26,769 nt of DNA from an uncultured Pseudomonadota bacterium (lineage in GTDB: Bacteria > Pseudomonadota > Gammaproteobacteria > Burkholderiales > SG8-41), in contig CAMPGR010000038.1 in NCBI GenBank assembly GCA_946885605.1, positions 1 through 26,769 of the forward strand, read 5' to 3'. The notes below the pieces were generated by a model, which did no database searches, had not been told where the DNA came from, and saw only the letters and a program-made list of their open reading frames with translations. Shown piece by piece: positions 18,195 to 26,506 of the stretch; position 1 is the stretch's first letter, and the number at the start of each line of letters is the position of its first letter. The position numbers and the translations under genes are program-made.

Positions 18195-19004
18195 ATGTTG
18201 ACAGCGCAACCGCTCAGAATCGCAAACCCGCTTGCCGAACGCATGCGGAACGGTGAGCTCGGGCTCACGCTCATGATCCGGCAGGCGCGCACGGTGGATA
18301 TTGCGCTCGCGGCGAAAGTCTGCGGTTTCGACGGTCTGTTCTTCGACCTGCAGCACGGCGTCGTGCCCGAAGACGTGATCTCGCAGCTCGCCATCGCGGC
18401 GATGAGTGCCGGTGTAACCCCGCTCGTGCGTGTCCCGGAAAAGGACCACGCGGCGGCGCTGCGCATGCTCGACAACGGCGCGCTCGGCATCATCATGCCG
18501 GAAGTGACGACCGTGAAGGACGCGCAGGATTCGGTTGCGGCATGCAAGTATCCGCCGATCGGCAATCGCGGCGCGTTCGGCGGCTGGCCGCACTTCGGCT
18601 TCCGCTCCGTGCCGGCGGCGGAAGCGCGCAAGGCGCTGAACGAGGCGACGCTGCTCGTGCTCATGATCGAGAGCAAGGCGGCGCTCGACAATATCGAAGC
18701 GATTGCGGCGGTGCCGGGCGTGGACGTGATCCACATCGGCACCAACGATTTATCGACGGACTTGGGCCATCCGGGGGAGTTGACGCATCCCGATGTGCTG
18801 GCGGCGATCGAGCGGGTCGTCATGGCGTGCCGCGCGCATGGAAAGATAGCCGGCGTCGGGGGGCTGACGGGTGGTGATGTCGTGAAGATGCTGACGCCGG
18901 TCGTCAAGCTCGGCGCGCGTTTCATTACTGCGGCGAGCGAATGGAACCTGATGATCGCTGCCGGGACGGAGCGGGTGAGGGCGCTGCGCGCACTGCAGCT
19001 TTAA
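18195..19004 (+). CDS. HpcH/HpaI aldolase/citrate lyase family protein (269 aa)
   Basis: A TIM-barrel class II aldolase-type enzyme; relatives cleave 4-hydroxy-2-ketoacids to pyruvate or related ketoacids and an aldehyde using a divalent metal. ATG 18195 has a strong AAGGAG seven bases upstream; the longer in-frame start at 18162 is not supported. Visible family landmarks are DLQHG (Asp51, His54), LVRVP (Arg79), MPE (Glu103), MIES (Glu159) and GTNDLS (Asp185). These correspond to the metal and substrate residues of HpaI-like enzymes. The length is normal for the family. The substrate is unknown. It may share a transcript with the acyl-CoA dehydrogenase and sugE, although a REP-like element intervenes. 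Confidence 0.9.
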   Translation: MLTAQPLRIANPLAERMRNGELGLTLMIRQARTVDIALAAKVCGFDGLFFDLQHGVVPEDVISQLAIAAMSAGVTPLVRVPEKDHAAALRMLDNGALGIIMPEVTTVKDAQDSVAACKYPPIGNRGAFGGWPHFGFRSVPAAEARKALNEATLLVLMIESKAALDNIEAIAAVPGVDVIHIGTNDLSTDLGHPGELTHPDVLAAIERVVMACRAHGKIAGVGGLTGGDVVKMLTPVVKLGARFITAASEWNLMIAAGTERVRALRALQL

Positions 19005-19041
19005 TTGCCCACCGTCCTCGCCGGAATGACGATTTTTGGTG

Positions 19042-19998
19042 CTACCCGGCGAGCAGCAGATTCGGCACGCCGAGCTGCAGCAGCAGCCCGAACTCGTCGG
19101 CAAACGTCCAGCTCTCGGTAATCCTGCCGTCGGCGAAGCGCATGATCGAGGTGACGTGCACCCCGATGCGCTTTCCGGTTGGCGGTATCCCGCACAGCGG
19201 CCCGCGGTGCGTGCCGCTCGTGGAAAAGCGCATCCACACTTCGTTGCCTTCGGCCATCAATACCTCGATCCGATCGCCGCGGTCAGGGATCGCGGCGTCG
19301 AGATCGAACGCAAGGCCACGCGCGGCGCTGTAATCACGCAGATGCGTGAAGCCGTAGCGCAGCGTGCGGTGGTTCGGTGCCCAGACATCCAGCGATCCCC
19401 TTGCGCGAGACTTGGCCGCGGCAAGCTTGTTGCGATCCTTCTGCGAAAGCGCGCGCTTTGCTTCGAGGCGCCTCACGACCTCCTCGACCGATTCACCTTT
19501 CTCGGAGACCGCTGGCGCCATGATGCGTCCGTCCTTGCGTACGGGCAGCCTTGCGCCCATCTGACGCAAAAGCTCCGTCTCGTCCATCATGAACCAGCCT
19601 TCCACCATCTGGCCATTGGCGAGCCTGAGCATGGCGATCTCGTAGACGTCGAGCCGCTTGCCGCCCGGCGCGACGCCGAAGAAGCCGCCCGAGTGCGTTG
19701 CCGTGACGCGAAAGAGGAGGCCCACGCGGTCGCCATCCGCGATGACGCGTTCGATCACATCGACCCGATCGGGGAGTGCCTTGCGGAGATAGAGCCCCGG
19801 ATGCGTGAAATCCTCGTCACGCGCGTTGGCGGCGAGATGGGAATTGCCCCCGCGGACGCGGTCGTACCCCGGCGCGAGCACTTCCTTCTCCACTTGTGGC
19901 ATTTCGGGCGTGCCCTGCGATTTCTTGAAGCGGAGCGCGACCGCGACGTTGCGCGCGAGCTCTCCGGTGCGATGTGCGTCAGCGTGCTGCATGTCCAT
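19042..19998 (-). CDS. Tandem SnoaL-like (NTF2-fold) protein (about 318 aa)
   Basis: A probable soluble protein with two NTF2-like/SnoaL domains, a fold used in polyketide cyclases and many uncharacterised ester cyclase-like enzymes. Domain 1 (about 25-150) ends with MVEGWFMMDETELLRQMG. Domain 2 (about 195-318) ends with ITESWTFADEFGLLLQLG. The matching ends show an internal duplication. Both halves also share an STH/GTHxG-type loop (TATHSGGFFG and SGTHRGPLCG) and a Pro/Gly-x-Gly-Lys-Arg turn. The start is uncertain: GTG 20004, ATG 19998 and ATG 19992 are all in frame with no good RBS; 19998 is chosen. It converges on the aldolase gene with a 37-base gap. Despite the SnoaL label, nothing ties it to the NRPS-PKS operon 4 kb away. 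The substrate is unknown. Confidence 0.82.
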   Translation of the reverse strand: MDMQHADAHRTGELARNVAVALRFKKSQGTPEMPQVEKEVLAPGYDRVRGGNSHLAANARDEDFTHPGLYLRKALPDRVDVIERVIADGDRVGLLFRVTATHSGGFFGVAPGGKRLDVYEIAMLRLANGQMVEGWFMMDETELLRQMGARLPVRKDGRIMAPAVSEKGESVEEVVRRLEAKRALSQKDRNKLAAAKSRARGSLDVWAPNHRTLRYGFTHLRDYSAARGLAFDLDAAIPDRGDRIEVLMAEGNEVWMRFSTSGTHRGPLCGIPPTGKRIGVHVTSIMRFADGRITESWTFADEFGLLLQLGVPNLLLAG

Positions 19999-20022
19999 GG
20001 CCACAATGAAAAAAGATGGCGG

Positions 20023-20054
20023 ATTATAAGCGCTTGCCGTGGGCGACTACGCAA
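20023..20054 (-). promoter_or_regulatory. Candidate promoter of the SnoaL-like gene
   Basis: A perfect minus-strand TATAAT (20028-20023) lies about 24 bases before the chosen ATG. The nearest -35-like hexamer, TTGCGT (20054-20049), is 20 bases away, longer than the usual 16-18. Transcription would start near 20016 and leave a leader of fewer than 25 bases without an RBS. The -10 is seen; promoter function is inferred. Confidence 0.35.
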
Positions 20055-20257
20055 GCGGCGGGAACGCAGTGCGATGTCGCGTCATCCAATGCCGCGAAAC
20101 GACACCCTTGGAAAGCGCAGTCCATCACCGCCACTCAGGCGCTACGCGGCGTCTATCGGCACGACTCCCATGCGAGACTGGAAGCGATGTCCATACTGCG
20201 GTCGGCTGTCCCTGCACGCGCTTAACGAGCGTCGCAGAAATGACTGACGCCGCTCTG

Positions 20258-20298
20258 CCCTCACCCCCGCCCCTCTCCCGTGTCGCGGGCGAGGGGAG
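20258..20298. repeat. REP-like palindromic element upstream of rubredoxin
   Basis: An inverted repeat of 11 bases with one mismatch (CCCCTCTCCCG at 20270-20280 against CGGGCGAGGGG at 20286-20296, loop of five), preceded by a C-rich arm (CCCTCACCCCCG). Read on the minus strand it has the same palindrome-plus-G-rich-tail layout as 18124-18162, so the two look like diverged copies in opposite orientation. Confidence 0.6.
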
Positions 20299-20356
20299 AT
20301 TTGTGGTGCAGAGGGTTGTCAACCATTTGCACGAGAATCAATAGTGGAGGACCGCA

Positions 20357-20524
20357 ATGCCCTTCCGCAAATTCATCTGTCAGATCTGCGGTCACGAGTA
20401 TGACGAGGCGGCGGGCGATCCCGCCGCGGGGCCCGCACCGGGCACCCGCTGGGAGGATATCCCGGACACGTGGGTGTGCCCCGAGTGCGGCGCGAAAAAG
20501 GCCGATTTCCTCCCGGCCGTATAA
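20357..20524 (+). CDS. Rubredoxin (55 aa)
   Basis: A small one-iron redox protein in which four cysteines hold a single Fe for one-electron transfer, in the cytoplasm. The two iron loops are clear: CQICG (Cys8, Cys11) and CPECG (Cys41, Cys44). Between them lie the family hallmarks EYDEAAGDP, PGTRWEDIPDTWVCP and a closing KKADF. The length is standard. ATG 20357 has a strong GGAGG six bases upstream. It appears monocistronic: the next gene is on the opposite strand and its stop is 24 bases away. No alkane hydroxylase, rubredoxin reductase or rubrerythrin is nearby, so the partner is unknown. Confidence 0.95.
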   Translation: MPFRKFICQICGHEYDEAAGDPAAGPAPGTRWEDIPDTWVCPECGAKKADFLPAV

Positions 20525-20548
20525 GTGCAGGCATAAGACCCGCGCACG

Positions 20549-21529
20549 TCACTCGGGCGTGATGCCGATTTCCGCCACGAGCTTGCGATATTTTTCGATA
20601 TCCGACTTCTGCACGCTGCGCAGCGCGTCGGGGCTGGAAGCGACGACGTCGCTCGCCATGTCAAGCTGGCGCTGCCGGTATTCCGGAGACTGTATGACGG
20701 ACACGATGTCGGCGTGGATTTTGCCCGCGACGTCTCCGGGCGTTTTCGTAGGCAGCCATATCGCGAACCATTGCCCGATGTCGAAGCCGGGCGCGCCTGA
20801 CTCGGCGATGGTCGGCACATCTGGCAACGCGCCCAGGCGTTGGGCGGAAGTGACCGCGAGCGCGCGCAGCCGGCCTGACTTGACGTAGGGGATGGCCGAA
20901 GTGGGCGCCGTGAGCCCGATAGGCACATGGCCTCCGATGAGATCGATGATCGCCGGCGCGGCGCCCTTGTACGGCACGTGGGTCATCTCGATGCGGAAGG
21001 TTCTCTTCATCAGCTCGCCCGCGAAGTGCTGCGGCGTGCCGCTGCCGATCGACGCGTAGTTGAGCGCGCCGGGCTTGGCGCGCGCCAGGGCAATCAGCTC
21101 TTTCACCGATTTCACCGGCAGCGAGGGATGCGCGAGCAATACCGGCGCGGTGCGCGTGACGAGCGTCACCGGCTGCAGGTCCTGCACCGGATCGTACGGC
21201 ATCTTCCGGAACAGCACGACGTTCATCGAGACCTCGCTTGACGCGCTGAGGAGCAGCGTGTGACCGTCCGGCGGGCTTCTTACGACGAAATCGGTTCCGA
21301 TCATCGCGCTTCCGCCCGGACGGCTCTCGACGATGACCTGCTGGCCCCAGCGCTCCGAGAGCTTCTGCGCGATCGGGCGCACCGTGAGCTCGGAACCGCC
21401 CCCCATGGGATAGGTGATGACGAAACGCACGGTCTTCGACGGGTAGCTCTGCGCATGCGCCATCCCGGCGAGCGTGAGCGCTGCGAGCGAGACCGCGCCG
21501 TTCCACAAGCTTCTGCGAGCCGTTGTCAT
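20549..21529 (-). CDS. Bug/TctC-family tripartite tricarboxylate transporter substrate-binding protein (326 aa)
   Basis: A periplasmic solute receptor that captures a carboxylate for a TTT-type secondary transporter. ATG 21529 has a near-perfect AAAGGAGG about seven bases upstream; the upstream in-frame extension to 21592 lies over the promoter. Residues 1-27 form a Sec signal peptide (basic start, hydrophobic core, cut after AHA). The mature protein shows family landmarks: YPSKTVRFVITYP, VESRPGGSAMIGTDFV, MTHVPYKG and IGLTAPTSA. The ligand loop usually written PGGxxD reads PMGGGSE here, with Glu in place of Asp, so ligand preference may differ. No tctA or tctB is adjacent, which is common for this expanded betaproteobacterial family. 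The ligand is unknown. Confidence 0.93.
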   Translation of the reverse strand: MTTARRSLWNGAVSLAALTLAGMAHAQSYPSKTVRFVITYPMGGGSELTVRPIAQKLSERWGQQVIVESRPGGSAMIGTDFVVRSPPDGHTLLLSASSEVSMNVVLFRKMPYDPVQDLQPVTLVTRTAPVLLAHPSLPVKSVKELIALARAKPGALNYASIGSGTPQHFAGELMKRTFRIEMTHVPYKGAAPAIIDLIGGHVPIGLTAPTSAIPYVKSGRLRALAVTSAQRLGALPDVPTIAESGAPGFDIGQWFAIWLPTKTPGDVAGKIHADIVSVIQSPEYRQRQLDMASDVVASSPDALRSVQKSDIEKYRKLVAEIGITPE

Positions 21530-21553
21530 TGGCAGTCCTCCTTTGGCTCGCGC

Positions 21554-21582
21554 AGTATAGCGGCAAAAGAGCGCGCCCATCA
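21554..21582 (-). promoter_or_regulatory. Candidate promoter of the Bug/TctC receptor gene with overlapping inverted repeat
   Basis: On the minus strand TATACT (21559-21554) is a good -10, placed to start transcription about 18 bases before the ATG. At 17 bases' distance the -35 position reads TGATGG (21582-21577), a weak match. A perfect six-base inverted repeat (GCGCCC, five bases, GGGCGC; 21573-21589) covers that -35 and could be an operator. Function is inferred. Confidence 0.4.
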
Positions 21583-21706
21583 CGGGCGCCACGCTTTTTA
21601 AATCCTTGAAACGCCTTTATCGCTTTTACCGCTCGCGCAGACTCCGGACCGCGCCCTGTAGTATGCTTGCGCCGTATTGCGCGCCAACAACACGACTCCT
21701 CTCCCG

Positions 21707-22162
21707 ATGACGAAGACTTTCGCACAGCGCATTGCGGCGATGAACGCGATGTACCGGCTTCCCGCCAACAACCGGCCGACGCTCCCGCCCCAGGTCTCAG
21801 ACCGGCTGACCAAGTTCAAGGCGACCCTGCTCGACGAAGTGCACGAGATCGACGAGATCGTTGCGCTCGCGAAGGACGGTGCCGCGGCGATCGATATCGC
21901 AGTCGCGGTGGCCGACCTTCTCGGCGATATCGTGGTGTATTGCCGCTCCGAAGCGCTGAAGTACGGCATCCCGCTCGAGGAGGTGCTCGACATCATCATG
22001 GACAGCAACGAGAGCAAGCTCGGTGCGGACGGGCACCCGATCTACGACGCGAACGGCAAGTTCCTGAAGGGCCCCAATTACTGGAAGCCCGAGCCGAAGA
22101 TCAAGGCGCTCCTGCAGGCGCGCATGCGCGATGGGCACGGCACAGCGGTCTCGCCGGAGTGA
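21707..22162 (+). CDS. MazG/PRA-PH-like all-alpha NTP pyrophosphohydrolase (151 aa)
   Basis: A probable nucleotide pyrophosphatase of the all-alpha NTP-PPase superfamily, which splits NTPs or phosphoribosyl-ATP-like compounds to monophosphate and PPi with Mg2+. The superfamily pattern is visible: LLDEVHEIDEI (first acidic pair, about 44-54), then an Asp-rich helix VADLLGDIVVYCRSEALKYGI, and a closing DIIMDSNESKLG. The C-terminal HPIYDANGKFLKGPNYWKPEPKI resembles the tail of MazG-like enzymes of this size. ATG 21707 is chosen over an in-frame TTG at 21677; neither has a strong RBS. It precedes the crotonase gene by 26 bases, so they may be cotranscribed. The substrate is unknown; a histidine-pathway role is unlikely without other his genes. 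Confidence 0.78.
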   Translation: MTKTFAQRIAAMNAMYRLPANNRPTLPPQVSDRLTKFKATLLDEVHEIDEIVALAKDGAAAIDIAVAVADLLGDIVVYCRSEALKYGIPLEEVLDIIMDSNESKLGADGHPIYDANGKFLKGPNYWKPEPKIKALLQARMRDGHGTAVSPE

Positions 22163-22188
22163 ACACCAGAGCCTGATCGGAGCGCTAC

Positions 22189-22974
22189 ATGTACCAGACG
22201 ATATTGTGGGAAGTGCGAGATCACACCGGTCTCCTTACGCTCAACCGTCCCGAGCGCTTGAATGCGATCGACAACGTCATGCGCCAGGAGCTCGAAGAGG
22301 TGATGCGCAAGGCGGAGGCCGATCGCGACGTATGGACGATCATCGTGACGGGAAACGGCCGCGGTTTCTGTTCCGGCGCCGACTTGAAGGCTCGCGCGGA
22401 AGCCGAAAAGCGCGGCGAATCGGCGGCGCACCCGCCGCTCTTCGAGCCGCGTTACTACTATGCCATCGCGTTCAGCGAGCTCACCAAGCCGGTAATCGCG
22501 GCCGTGAATGGTGTCACGCGCGGCGCCGGGTGCAACATGGCATGGGCGGCCGACTTTCGCATCGCAAGCGAGCGCGCGAATTTCGGCGTGAACTTCGTCG
22601 AGCGCGGGTTGATGGGGGAGACCTCCGCCTACTACCTACCGCGGCTCGTGGGGCACGCGATCGCAGCCGAGATCTGCCTGCTCGGCGAACCCTTCGACGC
22701 GGCGCAAGCCAAAGCGTGGGGTCTCGTCAATGCCGTCGTGCCGCACGAGAAGCTGATCGACGAGGCCAGGGCGCTTGCGGCGAAGTTGAACAGCAAGGCG
22801 CCGATCGCGGTGCGCATGACAAAAATGGCTTTGCGCCGCGCCTACGCCTATGACGCCGAGCAGTTCTTGGACCTGCAGAACGCGATGAACGCGAAGCTCC
22901 GCGCGACCGCCGATACCCAGGAAGCGATGCGGGCATTTCTCGAGAAGCGCGCGCCCGAGTTTCGCGGCGAATGA
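22189..22974 (+). CDS. Enoyl-CoA hydratase/isomerase (crotonase) family protein (261 aa)
   Basis: A cytoplasmic crotonase-fold enzyme acting on a CoA thioester by hydration, isomerisation or hydrolysis. ATG 22189 has GGAG about eight bases upstream. The oxyanion-hole segments are clear: [12 protein letters not shown] and [21 protein letters not shown]. The active-site stretch reads [20 protein letters not shown]. In place of the classical Pro-Glu pair this resembles isomerase-type members more than canonical hydratases, so hydratase activity should not be assumed. The length is standard. It lies 26 bases after the MazG-like gene and 52 bases before the aldehyde dehydrogenase, forming a probable operon for degradation of an acyl-CoA or aldehyde. 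The exact substrate is unknown. Confidence 0.92.
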   Translation: MYQTILWEVRDHTGLLTLNRPERLNAIDNVMRQELEEVMRKAEADRDVWTIIVTGNGRGFCSGADLKARAEAEKRGESAAHPPLFEPRYYYAIAFSELTKPVIAAVNGVTRGAGCNMAWAADFRIASERANFGVNFVERGLMGETSAYYLPRLVGHAIAAEICLLGEPFDAAQAKAWGLVNAVVPHEKLIDEARALAAKLNSKAPIAVRMTKMALRRAYAYDAEQFLDLQNAMNAKLRATADTQEAMRAFLEKRAPEFRGE

Positions 22975-23026
22975 GCTTCCCGGCGCGCCCGGGAACGATC
23001 TCTCCCTGACCACAGCGAGGCAAGAA

Positions 23027-24463
23027 ATGAATTACCCCGACACCCAGCTTTATATCAACGGCGAGTGGACGCCGGGCGCTTCGGGCCGCATGCTGCCCGT
23101 CGTGAACCCGGCGAACGGCAATGAAATCGGAACCGTGGCCTGCGCGGAGCGTGCCGATCTCGATCGTGCGCTGGAAGCGGCGGAGCAGGGCTTCAAGGCG
23201 TGGCGCAAGGTTTCGGCATTCGAGCGCGCGAAGCTGATGCGCAAGGCGGCGAGCCTCTTTCGCGAGCGCGTGGAGAGCGTCGCGCCGATGCTCACATTGG
23301 AGCAGGGGAAGCCCTTGTTCGAAGCGAAGCAGGAGGTGCTCGCCGGCGCCGACATCATCGACTGGTTCGCCGAGGAAGCGCGCCGCGCCTATGGGCGCGT
23401 CATCCCGGCGCGCGCGGAAGGCGTCTATCAACTGGTGGTGAAGGAGCCGGTCGGCCCGGTGGCAGCGTTCACGCCGTGGAATTTCCCGATCAACCAGGTG
23501 GTGCGCAAGCTCTCGGCGGCGCTTGCTGCCGGGTGCTCGATCATCGTGAAAGCACCCGAGGAGACTCCAGCGTCTCCCGCGGAACTGATACGCGCCTTTG
23601 CCGACGCCGGTATTCCCGCCGGCGTGGTCAATCTCGTCTACGGCAATCCCGCCGAGATCTCGGGCTATCTCATTCCGCATCCCGTGATCCGCAAGATGTC
23701 GTTCACGGGCTCGGTCGCGGTGGGCAAGCAGCTCGCGGCGCTCGCGGGAACGCACATGAAGCGCACCACGATGGAGCTCGGCGGTCATGCGCCGGTCATC
23801 GTATTCGAGGACGCGGACGTCGATGCGGCGGCGAAGACCATGACCTTCATGAAGTTCCGCAACGCCGGCCAGGTGTGCGTGTCGCCGACTCGATTCCTGG
23901 TGCATGAAACGGTCTATCCGAACTTCGTCGAGAAATTCGTCGCGGGCACCAAGGCGATCAAGGTCGGCGACGGCTTCGACCAGGACATCAAGATGGCGAC
24001 GCTCGCCAATCCGCGGCGGAGTCGCGCGATGCAGGCGCACGTCGAGGACGCGAAGAAACACGGGGGCAAAGTGCTCGCCGGCGGATACCCGATCGGGGAG
24101 AAGGGCAACTTCTTCGAGCCGACGGTTATCACCGAGCTGCCGAAAGAGGCGATGGCGATGAACCAGGAGCCGTTCGGGCCGCTCGCCATCGTGAATCCGT
24201 TTCGCAATTTCGACGATGCGGTCGCCGAAGCGAACCGGCTGCCGTATGGCCTCGCCGCGTATGCGTGGACGCGCTCGGCAAAGACCGCGAACGCGATCGC
24301 AGCCTCCGTCGAGACCGGCATGATCACCATCAACCATCTCGGGCTCGCATTGCCCGAAGTGCCCTTCGGTGGGGTGAAGGATTCGGGCTACGGGTCCGAA
24401 GGCGGCAGCGAAGCGATCGAGGCGTACCTCAACCCGAAATTCGTCACGCAGGCTGGCCTCTGA
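23027..24463 (+). CDS. NAD(P)-dependent aldehyde dehydrogenase, succinate-semialdehyde type (478 aa)
   Basis: Oxidises an aldehyde to the acid with NAD(P)+ in the cytoplasm; the closest recognisable type is succinate-semialdehyde or alpha-ketoglutarate-semialdehyde dehydrogenase. Catalytic landmarks are in place: Asn152 (PWNFP), Lys175, the FTGS coenzyme turn, Glu250 (MELGGHAP) and the nucleophile Cys284 ([11 protein letters not shown]). EQGKP and QEPFGP motifs are also present. The length is normal for GabD-like enzymes. ATG 23027 has an AGG-type RBS about eight bases upstream. The preceding crotonase gene suggests a shared catabolic unit. No GABA aminotransferase is nearby, so the specific substrate is not established. 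Confidence 0.92.
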   Translation: MNYPDTQLYINGEWTPGASGRMLPVVNPANGNEIGTVACAERADLDRALEAAEQGFKAWRKVSAFERAKLMRKAASLFRERVESVAPMLTLEQGKPLFEAKQEVLAGADIIDWFAEEARRAYGRVIPARAEGVYQLVVKEPVGPVAAFTPWNFPINQVVRKLSAALAAGCSIIVKAPEETPASPAELIRAFADAGIPAGVVNLVYGNPAEISGYLIPHPVIRKMSFTGSVAVGKQLAALAGTHMKRTTMELGGHAPVIVFEDADVDAAAKTMTFMKFRNAGQVCVSPTRFLVHETVYPNFVEKFVAGTKAIKVGDGFDQDIKMATLANPRRSRAMQAHVEDAKKHGGKVLAGGYPIGEKGNFFEPTVITELPKEAMAMNQEPFGPLAIVNPFRNFDDAVAEANRLPYGLAAYAWTRSAKTANAIAASVETGMITINHLGLALPEVPFGGVKDSGYGSEGGSEAIEAYLNPKFVTQAGL

Positions 24464-24500
24464 CGTCGCGGCCGCGCGCTACGCGGCATGGCGGGGGCGA

Positions 24501-24529
24501 TTGTGCGATGCAGCAAGGGCGGGTATCAT
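24501..24529 (+). promoter_or_regulatory. Candidate sigma-70 promoter of phaC
   Basis: TTGTGC (24501-24506) and TATCAT (24524-24529) are separated by exactly 17 bases. The -10 matches consensus at five of six positions, the -35 at three. It sits in the 93-base gap after the aldehyde dehydrogenase, with transcription expected near 24536, about 20 bases before the GTG start. Function is inferred. Confidence 0.5.
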
Positions 24530-24556
24530 CAGTAGGCCTTTCTGCAGGAGCGCAAC

Positions 24557-26500
24557 GTGCCGCGCAAGAGAGCCCCAGCACGCCGAGCATCCCCCGCTCA
24601 GAAGCGGAAAAGTGCGTCGGTCCCCGCTTCAGTCCTCCCCGAGGTACTCGCGACCGCCGAAGCCGCGTTGCCCCTGAGCGCCTATGTGCCGCCTCCAGGA
24701 AGAGAAGCCGCTTCTGCCCGTGCAGAAGCCGCCGCTGCGCCGGAGGGCGGAGATAGGGACCGCGATTCCTATGCATTGACCGCCTTTGGCGACGTGGTGG
24801 ACCGATCGCTGCACGCAGCGATTGCCCGTTTCACCGCTGGGCTTTCGCCGGCTGCGCTCGCTCAGCCGTACCTGGACTGGCTGACGCATCTCAGCCTCAA
24901 CCCGGGCAAGCGCCTGCTGCTCGCGAACAAGGCGGTGAGGCAAGCGATGCAGCTCGCGCAGTACGCCAGCCGCTGCGCCGGTCAAGCCGGAACGAGCGAA
25001 CCGTGCATCGAGCCGCTGCCCCAGGACCGGCGTTTCGTAGCCGAAAGCTGGCAACGCTGGCCCTATAACTTCATCTACCAGAGCTTTCTCCTGCAGCAGC
25101 AGTGGTGGCACAACGCGACCACGGGCGTGCGCGGCGTTGCGAAGCACAACGAGCAGGCGGTCGAATTTGCCGCGCGGCAGGTGCTCGACATGTTTTCGCC
25201 GTCGAACTTCATACCCACCAACCCCGAACTCATCGAGCGCACGCTGCGTGAGGGGGGAATGAACCTGGTGCGCGGCGCCCAGCATTTCCTGGAGGACTGG
25301 GATCGCCTCGCAAGCGGACGGAAACCGGTCGGGACCGAAAACTTCCGCGTCGGAAAGGAGGTGGCGATCACGCCGGGGAAGGTCATCTATCGCAACCGGC
25401 TGATCGAGCTGATCCAGTACGCGCCAGCGACCGAACAGGTGCGGCCCGAACCGATCCTGATCGTGCCGGCGTGGATCATGAAGTACTACATTCTCGATCT
25501 GTCGCCTTCGAATTCCCTGGTGAAGTACCTCATCGAGCACGGCTACACCGTCTTCATGGTCTCGTGGAAGAACCCGGGTCCCGAGGACCGCGACCTCGGC
25601 ATGGACGACTACCGTGCGCTGGGCGTGATGGCGGCGCTCGACGCGGTGGGCGCGATCGTGCCGAAGCGCAAGGTGCACTCGATCGGCTACTGCATCGGGG
25701 GGACGCTGCTCTCGATTGCGGCTGCAGCGATGGCGCGCGATGGCGATGAGCGGCTCAAGTCGATGACGCTTTTCGCGGCGCAGACGGACTTCGAGGAAGC
25801 GGGCGAGTTGATGCTCTTCATCAACGAAAGCCAGCTCACGTTTCTCGAGGACGTGATGTGGGAGCAGGGCTTTCTCGACACGAAGCAGATGGCGGGCGCA
25901 TTCCAGTTGCTGCGCTCGAACGATCTCATCTGGTCGCGCATGGTGCGGGAGTACCTGATGGGCGAGCGCTCGCGGATGATCGACCTCATGGCGTGGAACG
26001 CGGATGCGACGCGTATGCCGTACCGCATGCACTCGGAATATCTCCGCAGTCTCTTCCTCCACAACGATCTCGCGGAAGGCCGATACAGGGTGGGAAGCAA
26101 GCCGATTGCGTTGAGGGATATCCGCGCGCCGATCTTCTGTGTCGCAACGACCAGCGACCATGTCGCGCCCTGGCGTTCCGTATACCGCATCCATCTGTTG
26201 ACCGACACCGAGGTGACGTTCGTGCTCACGACCGGCGGCCACAACGCCGGCATCGTGTCCGAGCCGGGCCGCAGGCGTCGGAGCTACCAGGTGCTGACCA
26301 AAACGGACGGCGAGCGCTATGTCGACCCGGATACCTGGGTCGCCATTGCACCGCGCAAGGAGGACTCGTGGTGGCCGGAAATGGTTGCGTGGCTGGACGC
26401 ACGTTCAGGACGTCCGGTCGCACCGCCCCCGATGGGAAACGCGGAGGCGGGCTATGCGCCGCTTGGCGATGCGCCGGGTACCTACGTCTTGCAGGACTAG
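24557..26500 (+). CDS. phaC: Class I-like polyhydroxyalkanoate synthase PhaC (647 aa)
   Basis: Polymerises (R)-3-hydroxyacyl-CoA into polyhydroxyalkanoate at the granule surface. GTG 24557 is preceded by AGGAG six bases away. The N-terminal 70 residues are a basic, Ala/Pro-rich, low-complexity extension, making it somewhat longer than typical class I enzymes (about 590 aa). The PhaC N-domain follows (NFIYQSFLLQQQWWHNAT). The catalytic core has the lipase-like box GYCIGG with Cys379, Asp534 (TTSDHVAPW) and His562 (TGGHNAGI), so the triad is intact. No phaA, phaB, phasin or phaR is adjacent. The crotonase upstream might feed hydroxyacyl-CoA, but its stereochemistry is unknown. It converges on the ThiS/MoaD-like gene with six bases between stops. 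Confidence 0.93.
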   Translation: MPRKRAPARRASPAQKRKSASVPASVLPEVLATAEAALPLSAYVPPPGREAASARAEAAAAPEGGDRDRDSYALTAFGDVVDRSLHAAIARFTAGLSPAALAQPYLDWLTHLSLNPGKRLLLANKAVRQAMQLAQYASRCAGQAGTSEPCIEPLPQDRRFVAESWQRWPYNFIYQSFLLQQQWWHNATTGVRGVAKHNEQAVEFAARQVLDMFSPSNFIPTNPELIERTLREGGMNLVRGAQHFLEDWDRLASGRKPVGTENFRVGKEVAITPGKVIYRNRLIELIQYAPATEQVRPEPILIVPAWIMKYYILDLSPSNSLVKYLIEHGYTVFMVSWKNPGPEDRDLGMDDYRALGVMAALDAVGAIVPKRKVHSIGYCIGGTLLSIAAAAMARDGDERLKSMTLFAAQTDFEEAGELMLFINESQLTFLEDVMWEQGFLDTKQMAGAFQLLRSNDLIWSRMVREYLMGERSRMIDLMAWNADATRMPYRMHSEYLRSLFLHNDLAEGRYRVGSKPIALRDIRAPIFCVATTSDHVAPWRSVYRIHLLTDTEVTFVLTTGGHNAGIVSEPGRRRRSYQVLTKTDGERYVDPDTWVAIAPRKEDSWWPEMVAWLDARSGRPVAPPPMGNAEAGYAPLGDAPGTYVLQD

Positions 26501-26506
26501 AACGAT

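Larger units (their letters stand above)
19999..20356. other. Intergenic stretch between the SnoaL-like gene and rubredoxin
   Basis: About 358 bases without a supported gene. It holds a TATAAT hexamer on the minus strand close to the SnoaL-like gene, a REP-like palindrome at 20258-20298, and the rubredoxin RBS (GGAGG) at the right end. The short reading frames crossing it show no family resemblance. I see no tRNA or structured RNA. Confidence 0.6.

Noticed and set aside
19005..19041. Possible terminator between the aldolase and the SnoaL-like gene
   Set aside because: A short T-run is present, but the stem I can form before it (CGTC/GACG) is only four base pairs with a long loop. The segment looks more like part of a dispersed repeat.
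19042..19998. SnoaL-like protein as a polyketide cyclase of the NRPS-PKS pathway
   Set aside because: It is separated by an unrelated plus-strand block, the pathway makes a single-extension peptide-polyketide with no aromatic polyketide to cyclise, and most SnoaL-like proteins are not cyclases.
21573..21605. Plus-strand rho-independent terminator (GC hairpin followed by TTTTT)
   Set aside because: No plus-strand gene ends nearby; the rubredoxin stop is over 1 kb upstream with a minus-strand gene between. The repeat is better read as overlapping the receptor promoter.
24629..26242. 537-codon minus-strand frame opposite phaC
   Set aside because: Antisense shadow of a gene with an intact catalytic triad.
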